From Laccaria trichodermophora (Eukaryota; Basidiomycota; Agaricomycetes; Agaricales; Hydnangiaceae): a stretch of DNA of 64,000 nt. The stretch lies in NCBI GenBank assembly GCA_018417955.1, contig JACTVC010000016.1:682001-746000 (forward strand), written 5' to 3'. Below, one piece after another: positions 1-12,800 of this stretch; the stretch's first letter is position 1; the number at the start of each line of letters is the position of its first letter. A model generated the notes under the pieces. The model saw only the letters and a program-made list of their open reading frames with translations, was not told the origin of the DNA and made no database searches. Both the position numbers and the translations under genes were made by a program.

Positions 1-1740
1 GCATATGGTATCCTTATAATGAGTAGTATGATATCCTGCTTACCTCCCCAAGCATCCAGAGATATTCATGAGCACCAGCTGAGGATATCCTGAGGCATAT
101 ATCCAGAGGATAGTGGATGAGGATAGTTGGAGGTTGTGTATGTCCTGGGATATCCTAGGACACCAGAATTCAGTATCCCTGAGTCATCACCTTAATATCC
201 TGGGATATGCCAGCCACATCTGGAAGGTAACCATCAATACATCACCAGGAAATATCCCACATAATTGGGTGTGTATGTATCAGGAACTAGTTGTTCCTTA
301 TTGGGACCACTCTGAAATCTACCTATACCTCCACTTTTCCTGTCTCACACTTTATCTATCTCTGTGCTTGCATTGAATTATTTCTCAAACCTTCAGTTGA
401 GCCCCCAATTACCCTCCAATGCACCCACAGTGAGCTGTGATAAGGATGACAATGTCATAAAGGCAGGAATTGTCATCATCATAGCAAAAGCTCAAGGGGA
501 TGTCATCAATCCACCCCTTTCTCTGCCAAGCAAGAACAGGGGTTATCATTAGGATAGTTGATCCCAGATGTCAAGTATACTTTTGCCAGAAAACTGGTTC
601 TCAGCCATCAATTAAGTGAGAAGTTGGTGAAATGGAGAGCACAATCTCCAGAATTCTGTATTTGCTTGAGCATTTATCCAGACACCAGGGTTGTTTTTTT
701 CAGATATTCTGCAGTGTTTTCCTTGGATATTGCACACAATTGATGCCTCTGGAAATCCTCATTTCCCTGCAACATTTATCCAGACACCAAGGTTGTTTTT
801 TTTTTTCAGCTATTTTTCAGCTATTTCACACTGTCTTTTTTGGATATTCCACATTTTCCCAAGGAGTTATCCAGACACTGGGGGTTTGAATAATTTGCAG
901 TGTTCTCTTTGGATATTCTGCACAATTGATTCTTCAGGAATTCTGCATTGTCCTGCAACATTTGCCTAGCCACCAGGGTTTTTTTTTTTGGATATTCAGC
1001 ACATCCCTAGAATGATTTATAATATTTATATGTGAGTGGGATATTCTATTTTGGATATTCAGCCTCTCAATTGATGCTCCAGAAATTCCACATTTTCCCA
1101 GAACAAGTATGCAAACAATAATATTGCACAATCCCCAGGGACATGTATTACATCTGCACATGCAGGTGCTTTGTAATTCCCTAAATTCACAAAAACCTTA
1201 AGAAAAGAAAACTTACACTGACTGGGCCAAACATATAGCCATTGTGAGAGTCAAGTATTGAGCCCAACTATGAGCCTTAGACTAATACAAGCCATGTAGA
1301 CCACCATAATCAGGCCCAACCAATCCTCCATAATGTTTCACTTGGCTGCCTAACATTCAACCCTAAATGTCATTATGACATTGGTCCCACATAAGGTGCC
1401 ATAACATGTATGGGCATTGGGCCCATTTGTGTAGCACTATGAGCCATAGGACAAATGCCAATTTCTACTGTTATGGTTCAATTGCACACCTGCTGAATGC
1501 CTGACTGGAGATAGGTAGGCTGGCATTCTATTGCTAGAGCACCCTTGCTCCCTTGGAGTTGTCTTGAAGGTTGGTAGCCAGCTACCCTCCACACTCACAA
1601 ATTTACAATCCTCTCAGCACTTCATGGTATCACAGAAGACATGATAGCATTACCACAGCACCAAGGACAGCAACAGTAATACAAAATACAACAATGAGCA
1701 CTGGCTACACAAAGACCAATTCTGTAGACTTGGGGTATAT
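1..1740. repeat. Left copy of segmental duplication, AT-rich non-coding part
   Basis: This stretch matches 28462-33860 at high identity in the same orientation once two transposon insertions in the right copy are removed. The copy starts at or before base 1, so it runs off the window. It is AT-rich and full of GGATAT/ATCC motifs. Between about 640 and 1010 it holds degenerate tandem units of roughly 100 bp, each built as GGATATTC, CTGCAACATTT, then a poly-T run. No convincing coding exon is seen; the short open frames are not conserved between the two copies. The intact empty sites of the two right-copy hAT insertions lie at 236-243 and 1065-1072. Confidence 0.85.
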
Positions 1741-1858
1741 GTGACCTTATCCCATTACGGCCATGGGGGACGAGAAGCATTGACCCGCTACACAATACAA
1801 ACCTTGATCATTGTGGTCGAGGTAGGGTGTTGCGAGGAAACCGAATCAAATTCCAGAG

Positions 1859-3620
1859 TTAATCAAAAGCCCCATCCGTGACATCAAAGACACCCCTATA
1901 GAGACAAAAAAAAGGTCAGCATCTTGGTTTTAAGGAAACGTGTTCGCTAGATTTGAGAAAACCCACTTTGCTGGCGGCTTCCTAATTTCATACCTAACCC
2001 TCTCCCCAAACTCCCCCTCCCTAATAATCACAATTCTCCTCCACGCAAACCGCTTCTTGTAGAAATCACAGTGGTCGAGCTCGCGAAGCTTTGGACAAAG
2101 TTGGACGAGCTGCATGATAGTGGTATGCATCTTTTCCTTCTTTGAATCGACAGCGTTCCATAGCCCTCGACCGCGGAAGACTTCAAGGTTGGGGAAGAGG
2201 GATAGAATGGAGAACCATTCTTCCTGTTGTTGTCATTAGATTCATGCATGGATGACAATGATTTGGGGTTACGTACAAGTTTCACATTAGCTGGATGGAT
2301 GGCGTCTTTGGGGTGGTGGACGGAGGATAAGGTGATGTTGGGGAAGAACTCTGCGAGCTGGTGGATTGAGTTCAGATCCCAACATGTGCAATCTGAGTCT
2401 ACGAAGACTCATCCGATCAAATGTCTTGAAGCTTGCCAGGGTCTGAGCGTCGACGGAACGCACATCGAGATATTCCAATGGGCGAAGGACGGGGAGATCA
2501 GGTGTTGGCGTTGAAAGCGTTAGCCGTTGTGGTGAAACCTGGTTGGCACCCATTTTCTCGACCTGTATAACGTGATCTTGCGAAAGTTGATCAAGCGCGA
2601 TAACCACCTGAAGGCTCGTCCTCAAGCGCTTCAAGACGGGCAAGCTACCAGGAGCGAGCTTGGGAATGCCGATCGGGAACCAAGTCAGTTCCTCGATGGT
2701 TGGATGGTTCTCCAGGAATCGTGCACGTGACTCGTCAATCGAAGACGTAGCTCCAAATCGGAGCGACAACTTTAACTTCTTGAGGCGGGGGAACTTGCAC
2801 TTGACAAGATTATGAAACTCGAGAGGAATTTCCAAGTACTAGAGGCAGAGAAGGGATAAGATTAGAAGAGGGAAAACGAGGTTGTTATGTTGAACCCACC
2901 TCAAGCCCCTGCGATAGCTCAAACATGTGGCTAACGTGCGCAGCATTTCCCGGCTTTACCCAAGCATCCCTGAGTAGGCACAAGGCAGTCAGGTTGGATA
3001 CATTCTAAAGCTACGGGCGTTGTCAGCCATATCATAACAAAATAAGGAGACCAAACTTACCGGATATGAGATGCTGTTGGGGTCGATGTTGGAACTTTGA
3101 ACATGATTAGCAAAGCGCCCCGAAAGCCCAAGGTGCTTCAGCGTAGGTTTCTGACGAACGATATCAAGAATCGTATCCTCGTGGTCAGTAAGAACCGTTG
3201 GCTTGCTCCGCTGCTGCGGGCCCGTCGTGTTCCAACACCAACTGAACACCTGTAAGTCGGTCATATGGCTCAAATGCTCGCATATATTCCGCACATGAAC
3301 CGCCTCTGAAGTCTGTGAAGGATCCAGTTGAGGATCGACGAGAGTGGTGGGCATACGATCAGGCGCCGTGTAGTTGTGCCGTTCGCATATATGCACCTCG
3401 CGGATATTGCGGGCGATGTCAGCTTGTCTTGCGAGGTGCGCCCATAGTTGGAAGCCAGCGTTGCGAACGCGGATGATTCGATATTGGGTATGTCGTGGTA
3501 TGACGATGTTGGCACAAGGATGTGAGGCCAAAGCGAAGTTGATAAGGTCCTCGTGGAGATCAAGCTCTGATGCAATCTCATCGAGGATCTCATCTGGGAG
3601 ACGGAGGAGTGGGGGTCAGA
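1859..3620 (-). pseudogene. F-box/LRR protein pseudogene (left copy)
   Basis: Same gene as the intact copy at 33971-35777, with the same intron positions, but broken. The N-terminal F-box segment (LPDEILDEIASELDLHED) is still readable. The duplication breakpoint near 3630 removes the start codon, and a TGA stop replaces an arginine codon just ahead of the F-box. Around 2380 a 2-nt deletion relative to the right copy shifts the frame in the leucine-rich part, so that reading ends in a proline/arginine tail. Long blocks (1859-2200, 2520-2835, 2989-3530) remain over 90% alike by eye, so decay is recent. F-box proteins act as substrate adaptors of SCF ubiquitin ligases; this copy cannot make one. 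Confidence 0.85.
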
Positions 3621-3739
3621 CTCTGCTCTGGGTGATTGATCGTCGTATGCTGAGTGAGAAGGCGGGAAAAGGGCAACCTTGGCTCAAACAGCCCCCGTTG
3701 AATCGAGTTCAAGGGTCAAGCATATGTGACACCAGTTCG

Positions 3740-5177
3740 GTGTTGTTGTCCTGGTTGGAACTTCTCTCCCTGTATGCGCAACATTGCGACTACTTCAGTA
3801 GACCAACTCACCACAGCGCTAGTGGCATATAGATCTACCTCGAATCGACGTATCACCTTCCCCACGCATTCACAAACTCGCACAGCTTCCTCGAACGTCC
3901 TTCCCCCATGCAACCACTCCCGGAAGACACACTCCCGGCTTAGAGAAAGTATCACGCCTCAACCGCTCAATCCTCCTATGGTCGATGACACAACCCAAAC
4001 ATGAGCCGCGACGCGCGACGGCTCAGCCTCGTGGAATTCAACATTCAACCCACTCGCTCCGACCCTTCCTAGTATCAGCTCTTCATCCTACACTGCGCCT
4101 GCACCCTGCCTCTCCACACAACCTCAAAACCGCGTTTGCCACCCAACACTGACTCAACGCGCACAAATTCAACACGGTCATGCCCACCCGCTAGTCTCTC
4201 GCCTTCGAGGGTTCAAAATGTCCCTTGCGAGAGCGGATCTTCGATCTGTGGATAAACGTCGACTCTCCGGATTTACGACGCCTTGGTATGCGGTGAGGGG
4301 GAAGGAGGGGGTGACGATCAGTATGCTGGTGCTGCGTATCGTGGGATCTTGGTGACGTACACTACGCGAGGCTGCTCATACGTGGTAGGTTCCATAATCT
4401 GAAGGGAGGTGAGAAAGCCACGTTACGGCAAAGAAGGTGGTGTGCATGGGCGTCACGGAGGGGGTCTAGGCTGTCGAGAGGTTGATTTGAGGGGAAGAGG
4501 TTGGCTGGATGGAGTACGCAGTTCGCCAGACAACTCGTGAATATTTGAATCCTCAGCTTGGATTCGGTCGGGGTGACTGCTTGAAAGGTCGCGAGAGAGT
4601 GAGTGTAGGTGTAGTAAAGATGGCGATGTTATCGACAACGTCGTGGTGGTTGAAATCGAGAGTTTTGCTGTGGTGGGGAGTTTCTGTAAGCGTCGTCTGC
4701 CTCAATGGAATCAACAACTCTCAGAAGAGAATGTCCAAAAGGACGGACGCCACGCTGCCGACTCCATCGTTATCTATCCACCACCTCTCCACCGACTCCG
4801 GCGTTGCATACTCGAGCATGCCTCACGACGGTCTTCCGGCCATGGCACCACTGCCCCATCACGCCCAGCTCAACAAACGCCACATACACTTTTTGCTCCT
4901 CGGTCGCATACCTCGCGTTCAAGTCTATCTCCAGCCGAAATTGCAACCTCACTCCACGGAAAGCGCCTGCCCTGTCACAATGCACTTGCCCAACTTCTCC
5001 TCGTTCATCCTCGCCATTCCTCCTCAAACCGTGAGAGCGGTGTTGGCAACGCAGAGCCAGTGCAAACAATTTGAGTTCAACGTCATGGAGCGTTGCTGAT
5101 GCGATGTCAGGTGAGGAATCCATCATACACCCTTTGAATGGAGAAACATTGAGTGGTTGGGAGGGTGAGCACCGAGC
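3740..5177 (-). pseudogene. Degenerate tandem family, copy A
   Basis: First of three related segments (copies B and C follow). Shared blocks include GGAGATCTACCTCGAATCG-like sequence near 3830, the CTTGCGAGAGCGGATCTTCG block near 4215, and a minus-strand coding-like block at 4770-5126. Relative to B and C, the central exons are missing: the exon near 4600-4700 joins directly to the last exon near 4530, a deletion of about 700 bp. Minus-strand reading gives short conserved peptides (for example VIRRFEVDLYATSAVVSW near 3830) with interruptions. The product is not recognised. Copies this broken are best treated as relics. Confidence 0.6.
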
Positions 5178-5884
5178 TTAGCCATTCGAGCTCATCCGTT
5201 GGGGGAAGAGGTTGCCTGTAGTGAGGTCGATGGTCCACTGCAACAAAAAATAGCGTCCGTGAATTCATCATATAAAGGGATGTGCGTACAACATTGGACT
5301 CTGCTGCTCTAACCAAAGTCGTCACGTTGGTGTATGCATTGGAGATGTTAGCTGGGACAGCGCCAGCGACCGCTGTGACGAATCGAGATGAGATACAATG
5401 GGCAAGCTATCAGTGCTAAAGTAGACGTACATCCTGGCTGGGCAATTCCGGTGAGATAAAGGAAACTATAATTTGTGAGCATCGACTCTGACTGAGACGC
5501 GACAACGAAGGACATACTTGTAAGATTCCGAACCAATATCAACGCTCGTGTCATTAGCACCCTGCACCAATCCAAGGAGAGGGAAACCGATCTCATCGGA
5601 GTCCTACGAAAAAGTCAAATCCATATCAACATCCACTTGAAACAGGAAAGACGGAAGAGGCTACCTCCATGGTGATCCGGACTTCTTGAGAAGTTGAGAT
5701 TGAAGATTCCTGAATGACAAAAGTAACGGTGGTGATGGCCGGCTCATACTGAAGCAGGGCTTTGCTGATATAAAACCAAGACGGTCTCCTGTGCTGTTTT
5801 TGACCTCGATAACTCCGCGTTTGGTTGTGGTCTTTACGGCTTGAATGACGGGGAGGGAGGAAGGCGTCGAGCGGCGGACGAAAT
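5178..5884 (-). pseudogene. Agaricomycete-type unknown protein, frameshifted
   Basis: On the minus strand, exons 5884-5665, 5603-5518, 5465-5431, 5372-5290 and 5237-5178 join cleanly at GT...AG introns of about 45-60 nt. They give a readable C-terminal region with GFPLLGLVQGAND, SYNFLYLTGIAQPG, NAYTNVTTLVRAAESNVW and a stop at 5178-5180. This pattern (glycine/asparagine-rich beta-like protein ending in an AES.VW motif) belongs to a family of uncharacterised proteins common in mushroom genomes; no function is known to me. In the first listed exon the frame must shift by one base near 5755 to link GVIEVKNSTGDRLGFIS to YEPAITTVTF, and no clean N-terminal exon is found upstream. I therefore call it a pseudogene, although an unusual splice could explain the shift. 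Confidence 0.6.
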
Positions 5885-6370
5885 CTAGGGAGAGGACGGT
5901 GAGTCATACTGACGTGTCATAAAGGAAGAGAAGACGCACAAACTAAAGTGACCGAACTCGTACGTGTTCTGTATTCGAAGAGCAAATTTAACGTCGCTTC
6001 GCTGTGCCACCGTTCAACGCAATGACCTGCGATCCAAACAAAAGTAAACACGTGCTTCATCCACAAAGCCGAGGAAATTTTCAAAATGACGCTGTTTCGT
6101 CTTCAGAGAAGCATGACTGAAAAGCCGTGGAAGAAAGTAGATCGCTTTCTGCCCGCTCTTATGTAAAGCCTTTAAGTCTCTTGTGTTTTCGTCCTTTGTC
6201 GCATCCGGATAGCTCGAAGACCTGCTGACCAGGCCCATTCAAGCTGATGCTGAAATAGTTTTCAGATTCTATGGCGCCGATTTTTCATTACTGGGGCGTA
6301 CACAAGAGAGATGCACTGCTGAGCCTCCGTAATCTAATAGGCGACGCCGAGAGGATCTTGATACCAGGCA
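5885..6370. other. No supported gene
   Basis: Lies between the frameshifted gene and copy B of the degenerate family. A 74-codon open frame on the minus strand (6014-6238) has no recognisable motif and no partner in the other copies. I see no RNA gene or repeat here. Confidence 0.4.
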
Positions 6371-6372
6371 TG

Positions 6373-9161
6373 CTGTCAATGTTGAGCGCTGAGCCCGTCC
6401 CCGAATCCCAACGACCCTTCCTCGTCGACATCGGCTGCTCATCCGTCGCTGCGCCTGCGACCGCCCTCTCCACACAACCCCCAAAACAGCGTTGACCATC
6501 CAACACCGGTTCAACGTGCGCAAATTCAACACAATCATCGCCACCCGTTAGTCTTCCGGTCCTTCGAGCGTTCAACATGCCCCTTGCGAGAGCGGATCTT
6601 CGATCTGGGGATAAACGTCGACTCTTCAGATTCAAGATGCCTTGGTGTGCGGTGAGGGGGAAGGGAAAGATGACGATCAGTATGCCGTATGCATTTGAGC
6701 TGCGTATCGTGGTGTCAGAATCCTGGTGGCGATATACTACGTGAGGCTACTCATGCGTGGTAGGTTGCGAAGGGAGGCGAAAAAGCCATGCCAGGGCAAA
6801 GCTGGTGGTGTGCATGAGCGTCACGGAGAGGGTTTCGGCTGTCTAGAGGTCGATTTGAGGGGAGAAAGTGGGCTCGATGGGGTGGGAAGCAGTTTTGCTA
6901 GACAACTCGTGAGTCCTTAGCTTGGATTTGGTCGGGGTGACTTGGTTTATGAATGTGCTACGTAGTCTTCCATTATTGGAGGTCAGGGCTACGAGATAAA
7001 TGTCACCCATTTTTGGATTGAGATTCATGTCTGCATTTCACGAAGGTTATAGGTAACGGTCAAGTATTTTTTCAGAGTTGTGGTGGGACTAGAACAAATA
7101 TAAAGATTAACTGCTTGATGTGGCGTGAGGGTATTGTGCATACCTTGTGGTTTACGTGCTTGAGCGGCGTTGGCTCGAGGGTTATGTGCCGCTCGCAGTC
7201 CATCGTTACTTGCTTCGACGGAAATGAAGACCAAATTGTTTGTGGGAATGAAACACCGGGAAGTCTCTGCAACAACATCAACACATAGTATTTAACGACA
7301 GAAGTAACTGTTGCACTCACCTCTGGCCCGACATACGACTATGTTTATGTAGAGCGTATCAAGCTGCCGAGATACACCACCACCACGAGGGATCCAGGGA
7401 AGGAGACACCAACGATTGTGCAGTTCTGGTATGTCGTGAGATGTACACGGTAGATTGGAGATACACGTCGAAGTAGCAGGGCAGTTGGGCGGCTGATCGA
7501 AAGCGTACTGGAGTCCTTGAATCAGCGGCTCGACAGCAGTGTGTCGGCAGGATAATAGCGGGTCCTTTGACTTGTAAGGAGCGAGAAAGGCTCGGAACGC
7601 CTCGTGGGATGCCACTAGACGTGTGCTATAAGTGTCGTTGAGTCAGTCATGTGAACGACAAGATACGAAGTCAGAACTTGATGCACCTTGACTCCAGAAA
7701 ACGTAAGATCGCGAGAGCCGTAGCAAACGAGTGCAGGAGTAGCGAAGGTAGCGGTATTGTCAACGAGGTCGTGGTGGTTAAAATAAAGAGTTTTCCTGTG
7801 GTCGAGAGTATCTGTAAGCTTCGTCTTAATATATCCAACAGTGGGATTAACACCTCGCTGACCAGAACGTTCGTAAGAGCCGCGGCCTCACGCCGCCGAC
7901 TCCATCGTTGGTCGTTCTCTCGCTCCTTTCGTCCACCTATCCACCATCTCTCCACCAACTCCAGCGTTGCATACACGAGCATGCCTCACGACGGTCTTCT
8001 AGCCTATGGCACCATTGCCCCATCATGCCCAGTTCAACAAACTCCGCAGAACCTCGCCCCTCGACCGCATACTCGCGTTTCAAGTCTATTTCCAGCCGGA
8101 ATTGCGACCTCACTCCACGGAATGCACCTGCCCTGTCACAGTGGACTTGTCAAACTTCCGCTCGTTCGTCCTCGCCATTTCTCCTCAAAAATTTGAGAGC
8201 GGTGTTGACTATACAGAGCCAGTGCAACCTCACAGAGGGTCGTTGCTGACGATGTCAGCCGAGGAGTTCATCATGCACTGGTTCAACCAACGTCGATGGC
8301 GAGACCTCCTGTGGAAGACGGCATCTTGAGGAGATCGTGTAAAAGGCGTCAGGCAAGACCTCGAATCTTGCTGAAGCCGGTTGACAGGGAAGAGGGGGAA
8401 GTGAGTGGGGTACGTTCGGCCGCTGCAACTCGACTTTCACTGTCTTTGTCCCTCTCAGCCGGAGAAGGTCTGGTCCGCGCTACGGGCCGTGGATGGCGGG
8501 GACCTCGACCCAACCATCGTCCATTTCCGTCGTGATTCATCCTCAACCAGACATCAAAACGAAGAAGGCGTGCGTCCGTGTGGCCTGAAGGGCACTCCCC
8601 GTGATCGACATCAGTCATGAGGATGGTGAGAAGGACCAAGAGCGTAGTTGGTGGTGGGGGAGCTGTGGAACAGGCATGTTGTAAAACTTGAGGGGATCCA
8701 GAGTGCGAAGGTTGTATGTTGGTTTTACCGAGGAAAAGGAGAGTGAATGTGACTGTGTGATAGAATACGCTAGAATTTCAGTGCAGCCAGCTGGGTAAAT
8801 AATCCTTAGCTACCGGCGGTTAGGAATAGAAAAGACTACGAGCTTACTTTACATTCTCTCCATCAGGCAAACCACCCAATTGTGAGGACTCGAGCCAAAT
8901 ATCGATATTGGCACTCAAAACGACCCGCTAAGGCAGCGCGCAGCAACTCCAGCTCCGAATTTGCAGCTATCAAGATGGATGTTCAAACTTCAGAGAGGGG
9001 CGAACTCGACGGTGGTCCGGCCACTCACTTTGAGAGATTGTATTGTTAAGACGAAAAAAGAGACGTGTAGATTGTGTGCCGTTTTCTGGTTTCAGGTATG
9101 AGACTTGCAGCTTGAAGCTTGACACCACGCAACGAAATCTGCCATGGCTAGAAAGAAGGTC
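6373..9161. repeat. Degenerate tandem family, copy B (whole segment)
   Basis: Aligns by eye with copy C (9850-13060) over nearly its full length and with copy A in parts. Shared landmarks: the CTTGCGAGAGCGGATCTTCG block near 6580, the exon cluster 6843-7830, the CTCACGACGG block near 7985, the CCGTGGATGGCGGGGACC block near 8490, and the tail GAAAGAAGGTCAGCCAGG near 9150, where the MULE-type MITE is inserted. The left end is shorter than in A and C: the 'cgcaacattgc' block is absent, so the copy starts inside the unit. Confidence 0.7.
6843..7830 (-). pseudogene. Unknown spliced gene, family copy B core
   Basis: The best preserved coding part of the three-copy family. Minus-strand exons at about 7830-7687, 7625-7321, 7266-7144 and 7030-6843 are bounded by GT...AG introns of about 55-115 nt and stay open to a TAG at 6843-6845. 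Recognisable conserved stretches against copy C are LDHRKTLYFNHHDLVDN, SHEAFRAFLAPYKSK, ANAAQARKPQ and the C-terminal HELSSKTASHP. I do not recognise a domain. Frame continuity across the last three exons argues for a once-real protein. Upstream of 7830 the frame is broken in B, so a full-length product is unlikely. It may be a decayed F-box-like or cytosolic protein, but nothing in the sequence settles this. Confidence 0.45.
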
Positions 9162-9170
9162 AGCCAGGCC

Positions 9171-9818
9171 TAGGCTCGTGACCAGCCTGTATATGAGAAC
9201 TTCGATATACAGGCTGGTATGTCTGAGTTTAAATCCCCGTACCGCGCGGCTCCCACGCCAGTTCCCATAAAAGGTTCGATGATTTTTGACCTCCCCTTAA
9301 CAATCCGGTCCGGCCCATGCCAAATCTTCCCGGTCCTCGATTTCCCTGCGTCCAACCCAAAATCGTCTTTCAGCTATGCACCCCAGAGGCGCGGCCGATA
9401 TATTTATATTAATCCTTGTGTTTTTCTTTAACATTGAATGTACATATTTCATGGCAAGAAAATGAGAACTTCCCAAAAATACAACTCATACGAGGGAAAA
9501 GAAAGAACAGATAGCTATGTGACAAAATGGATGGAGTACAGAAATCCGAGAAGTCGTCCGGTCTGGATGCAACCACTCCAGATCTTACAGATGTGTCATT
9601 CATAAGAAAATGCGTCGATTTCACGCAACGGAGACCGTGAATACAGTGGAAACGCGGTGCGCGTCGTGCGACACGTGCTTATTGTTTAGGGGAGGTCAGA
9701 AATCATCGAACCTTTTATGGAAACAGGCGTGGGAGCCGCGCGGTACGTGGATTTAAACTCAGATTTACCGGTCTGTATATCGCAGGTACTTCTCATATAC
9801 AGAACGGTCACCGGTCTA
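9171..9818. mobile_element. Mutator-like MITE with long terminal inverted repeats
   Basis: A 648-bp element flanked by the 9-bp direct duplication AGCCAGGCC (9162-9170 and 9819-9827). The unoccupied site survives in copy C near 13030 as CAGCCAGGGCTCCC. The ends are inverted repeats of roughly 130-140 bp (left 9171-9310, right about 9680-9818), sharing CTGTATATGAGAA, GTTTAAATCC and CCGCGCGGCTCCCACGCC. Long TIRs plus a 9-bp target duplication fit MULE-derived non-autonomous elements. The centre (9311-9680) has no transposase; one 71-codon open frame there looks random. It is non-autonomous and needs a transposase from elsewhere. Confidence 0.8.
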
Positions 9819-9849
9819 AGCCAGGCCCACGTTCGTAGAGTGCACTCGA

Positions 9850-12800
9850 ATCGAGTAACGTGACAACACTTTGTCAAGCTTATTTCGGCCTGGCGTTGCT
9901 GCTCTTCTCCCGTTGTATGCGCAACATTGCAACTACTTCAGTGGACCAACTCGCCACAGCGCTAGTGGCATGGAGATCTACCTCGAATCGACGTATCACC
10001 TTCCCCACACCTCCACCCACATTCACACTCAAACGTCCTTCCCCCATGAAACCGGGTCACCAGGTCTCTTTGTCCACCCATATTCTCCACTCCCAAAAGA
10101 TTCCCTCCATCCCCGGACTGGAGAAAGCATCACGCGCACGCCCCAGCCGCTCAATCCTCCCTCGATCGACGACATAACCAAATATATGACCCACGACGGC
10201 TCAGCCTCCTGGCATTCAAATATTCAACATTTAGCCCACTCACTCCTACATCTCCTAGTCAACATCGGCTCCTCATCCTCCCCTGCGCCTGCGACCTCCC
10301 TCTCCGCAAATCCCCCCAAAACCGCGTTGACCACCCAACACCGGCTCAACGTGCGCAAATACAACACAATCATCTCCACCCGTTAGTCTTCCGGTCCTTC
10401 GAGCATCCAACATGTCCCTTGCGACAGCGGATCTTCGATCTGAGAATCAACATCGACTCTTCGGATTTACGATGCCTTCGTATGCGGTGAGGGGGGAGGA
10501 GAAGATGACGATGAGTGTATGCATTCGAGCTGCGTATCGTGGTGTCAGGATCCTGGTGACGATATACTCCTTGAGGCTGCTCATACGTGATAGATTGCAA
10601 AATCTGAAGGGAGGCGAAAAAGCCATGTCAGGGCAAAGACGGTGGTGTGCATGAGCGTCACGGAGATGGTCTAGGCTTTCGAGAGGTCGATTAGAGGGGA
10701 GCAAGTGGGCTGGATGGGATACGCCGTATTTTTGCCAGACAACTCGTGAATCCTCAGCTTGGATTCTGTCGGGGTGGCTTCTGTTCATAAATGTACTGTG
10801 TAGTCTGACCTGATTGGAACAGGAGGAGGTCAGGGCTACGACAAAAGGAGCTCTTGATGAATGTTACCCACTTACAAATTGAGATTCGTGTCTGTATTTC
10901 GCGGAGGTAAAGGTAACATCCAAGGATTTCTTGGAAGTTGTGGTGGGACTAGATCAAATATAAAGATCAATGGCTGGATGTGGCGTGAGGGCATTGTGCG
11001 TACCCTGTGGTCTACGCGCTTGAGCGGCGTTGACTTCGAGCATTGCATGAGAGTTATGTGTCGCTCGCAGTTCATCTTTACCTGCTTTTTCCCGAAACGA
11101 AAACGGAACGTTTTGTGGGAACGAAACGTCGGGGGATGGCTGCAACAACGTCGACATGTGGTATTCAACGATAGAAGTAATGTCGTACTCACCTCTCCCC
11201 CAACATCCACCGAACTCGATGTTCATGTGGAGCGCATCAAGCTGCCGAAATATACCACCACGAGGGATCTACCAACGGTTGCGCGGTTCTGGTTGCGTAA
11301 GCTGTACAGGGTAGTTTGGAGATGCAAGTCGTTGTTGGAGAAGTAGCGGATGGTATTCGTGCAGTTGGGCGGCTGATCGGGACAAGATCGGGAGTACTGG
11401 TGTCCTTGAAACCGTGGCTCGACAACAGTGTGTCGGGCAGAATGACGAAGTCCTTTGAGCTTGTAAGGAGCGAGAAAGTTTTGGAAACGTCTAGTAGACT
11501 ACCACTAGAAGTATGCTGTAAGTGTCGTTTAGTCAGTCAAGTAAACGACAAGATACGAAGTCAGAGTCTGACGCACCTTGACTCTAGAAAACGTGTTCCT
11601 GCTTAAAATATCGCGATAGGAGCGGCAAACAAGTGCAGGAGTAGTGAAGATGGCGATGTTGTCGACGAGGTCGTGGTGGTCGAAATCTAGAGTTTTGCTG
11701 TGGTCGAGCGTGTCTGTAAGCTCCGTCTTCATATATCCACCTCAACAGTTGAATTAACAACTCTCAGACAAGAACATCCGAAAGAGCCGACGCCTCACTC
11801 TGCCGACTCCATCGTTGGTCGTTCTCTCGCTCTTTTCGTCCATCTATCCACAAACCCCGGCGTTGCATACTCGAGGATGCCTCACGACGGTCATCCAGCC
11901 TATGGTACCACTGCTTCATCACCTCAACAAACTCCGCAGAACTTCGCTCCTCGATCGCATTTCGAACCTATGTCCAGCCGGCCTCAATGCACTTGCCCTG
12001 TCACATTGGACTTGTCCAACTTCCGCCCGTTCGTCCTCGCCATTCCTCCTCAAGAAGTTGAGAGCGGTGTTGACGATACAGAGCCAGTGCAAACGGTTTG
12101 CGTTCAACATCACAGAGGGTCGTTGCTGATGCGATGTCATGTGAGGAATTCATCATACACTCTTTCAACCAGCGTTGGTGGAGAGACCTCCTTTGGAAGA
12201 CGGCAGCTTGAGGGGATCGTTAAGAGGCGTTAGGCAAGACCTCGAATCTTGTGAAAGCCGATTGACGGGGGAAAACGGGAAGCGAATGGGGTACCAGGTA
12301 TGTTCGGCCGCTGAACTCGACTTTCACTCTCTCAGCCTTTTTTCAAATCTGGTCCGCACTATCGGGCCGTGGATGGCGGGGACCTCGACCCATCTGTCGT
12401 CCATTGCCGTCATTCCACCAAAACGAAGAAGCCGTGCGTCCGTGTCGTCTGAAAGGCACTCCCAATGATCGACATCAATCAGGGGGACGGTGAGAAGGAA
12501 CAAGAACATAGTTGGCGGTGGGGGAGCTGTGTAATAGGCATGTTGTAAAACTTGAGGGAAGTGCGAAGGTTGGTTGTCGTTGATCGTTGGTTTCGCGGAG
12601 GAGAAGGAGTGGGCGAATGTGGGTGTGTGAGGGAGTACGCTGGAATTTCAGTGCAACCAGCTGGGTAGATAATCCTTAGCTACCGCCGGTTTGGAATAGC
12701 AAAGACTAGGAACTCACTTTACATTCTCTCCATCAGGCAAACCGACGTAAGCGCGGCCAATTGTGAGGACTCGACGAATCAAATATAGTCGAACCGACCC

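Noticed and set aside
10861..11346. 161-codon plus-strand open frame in copy C
   Set aside because: Antisense to the conserved minus-strand exons and spans their introns; copies A and B do not keep it open.
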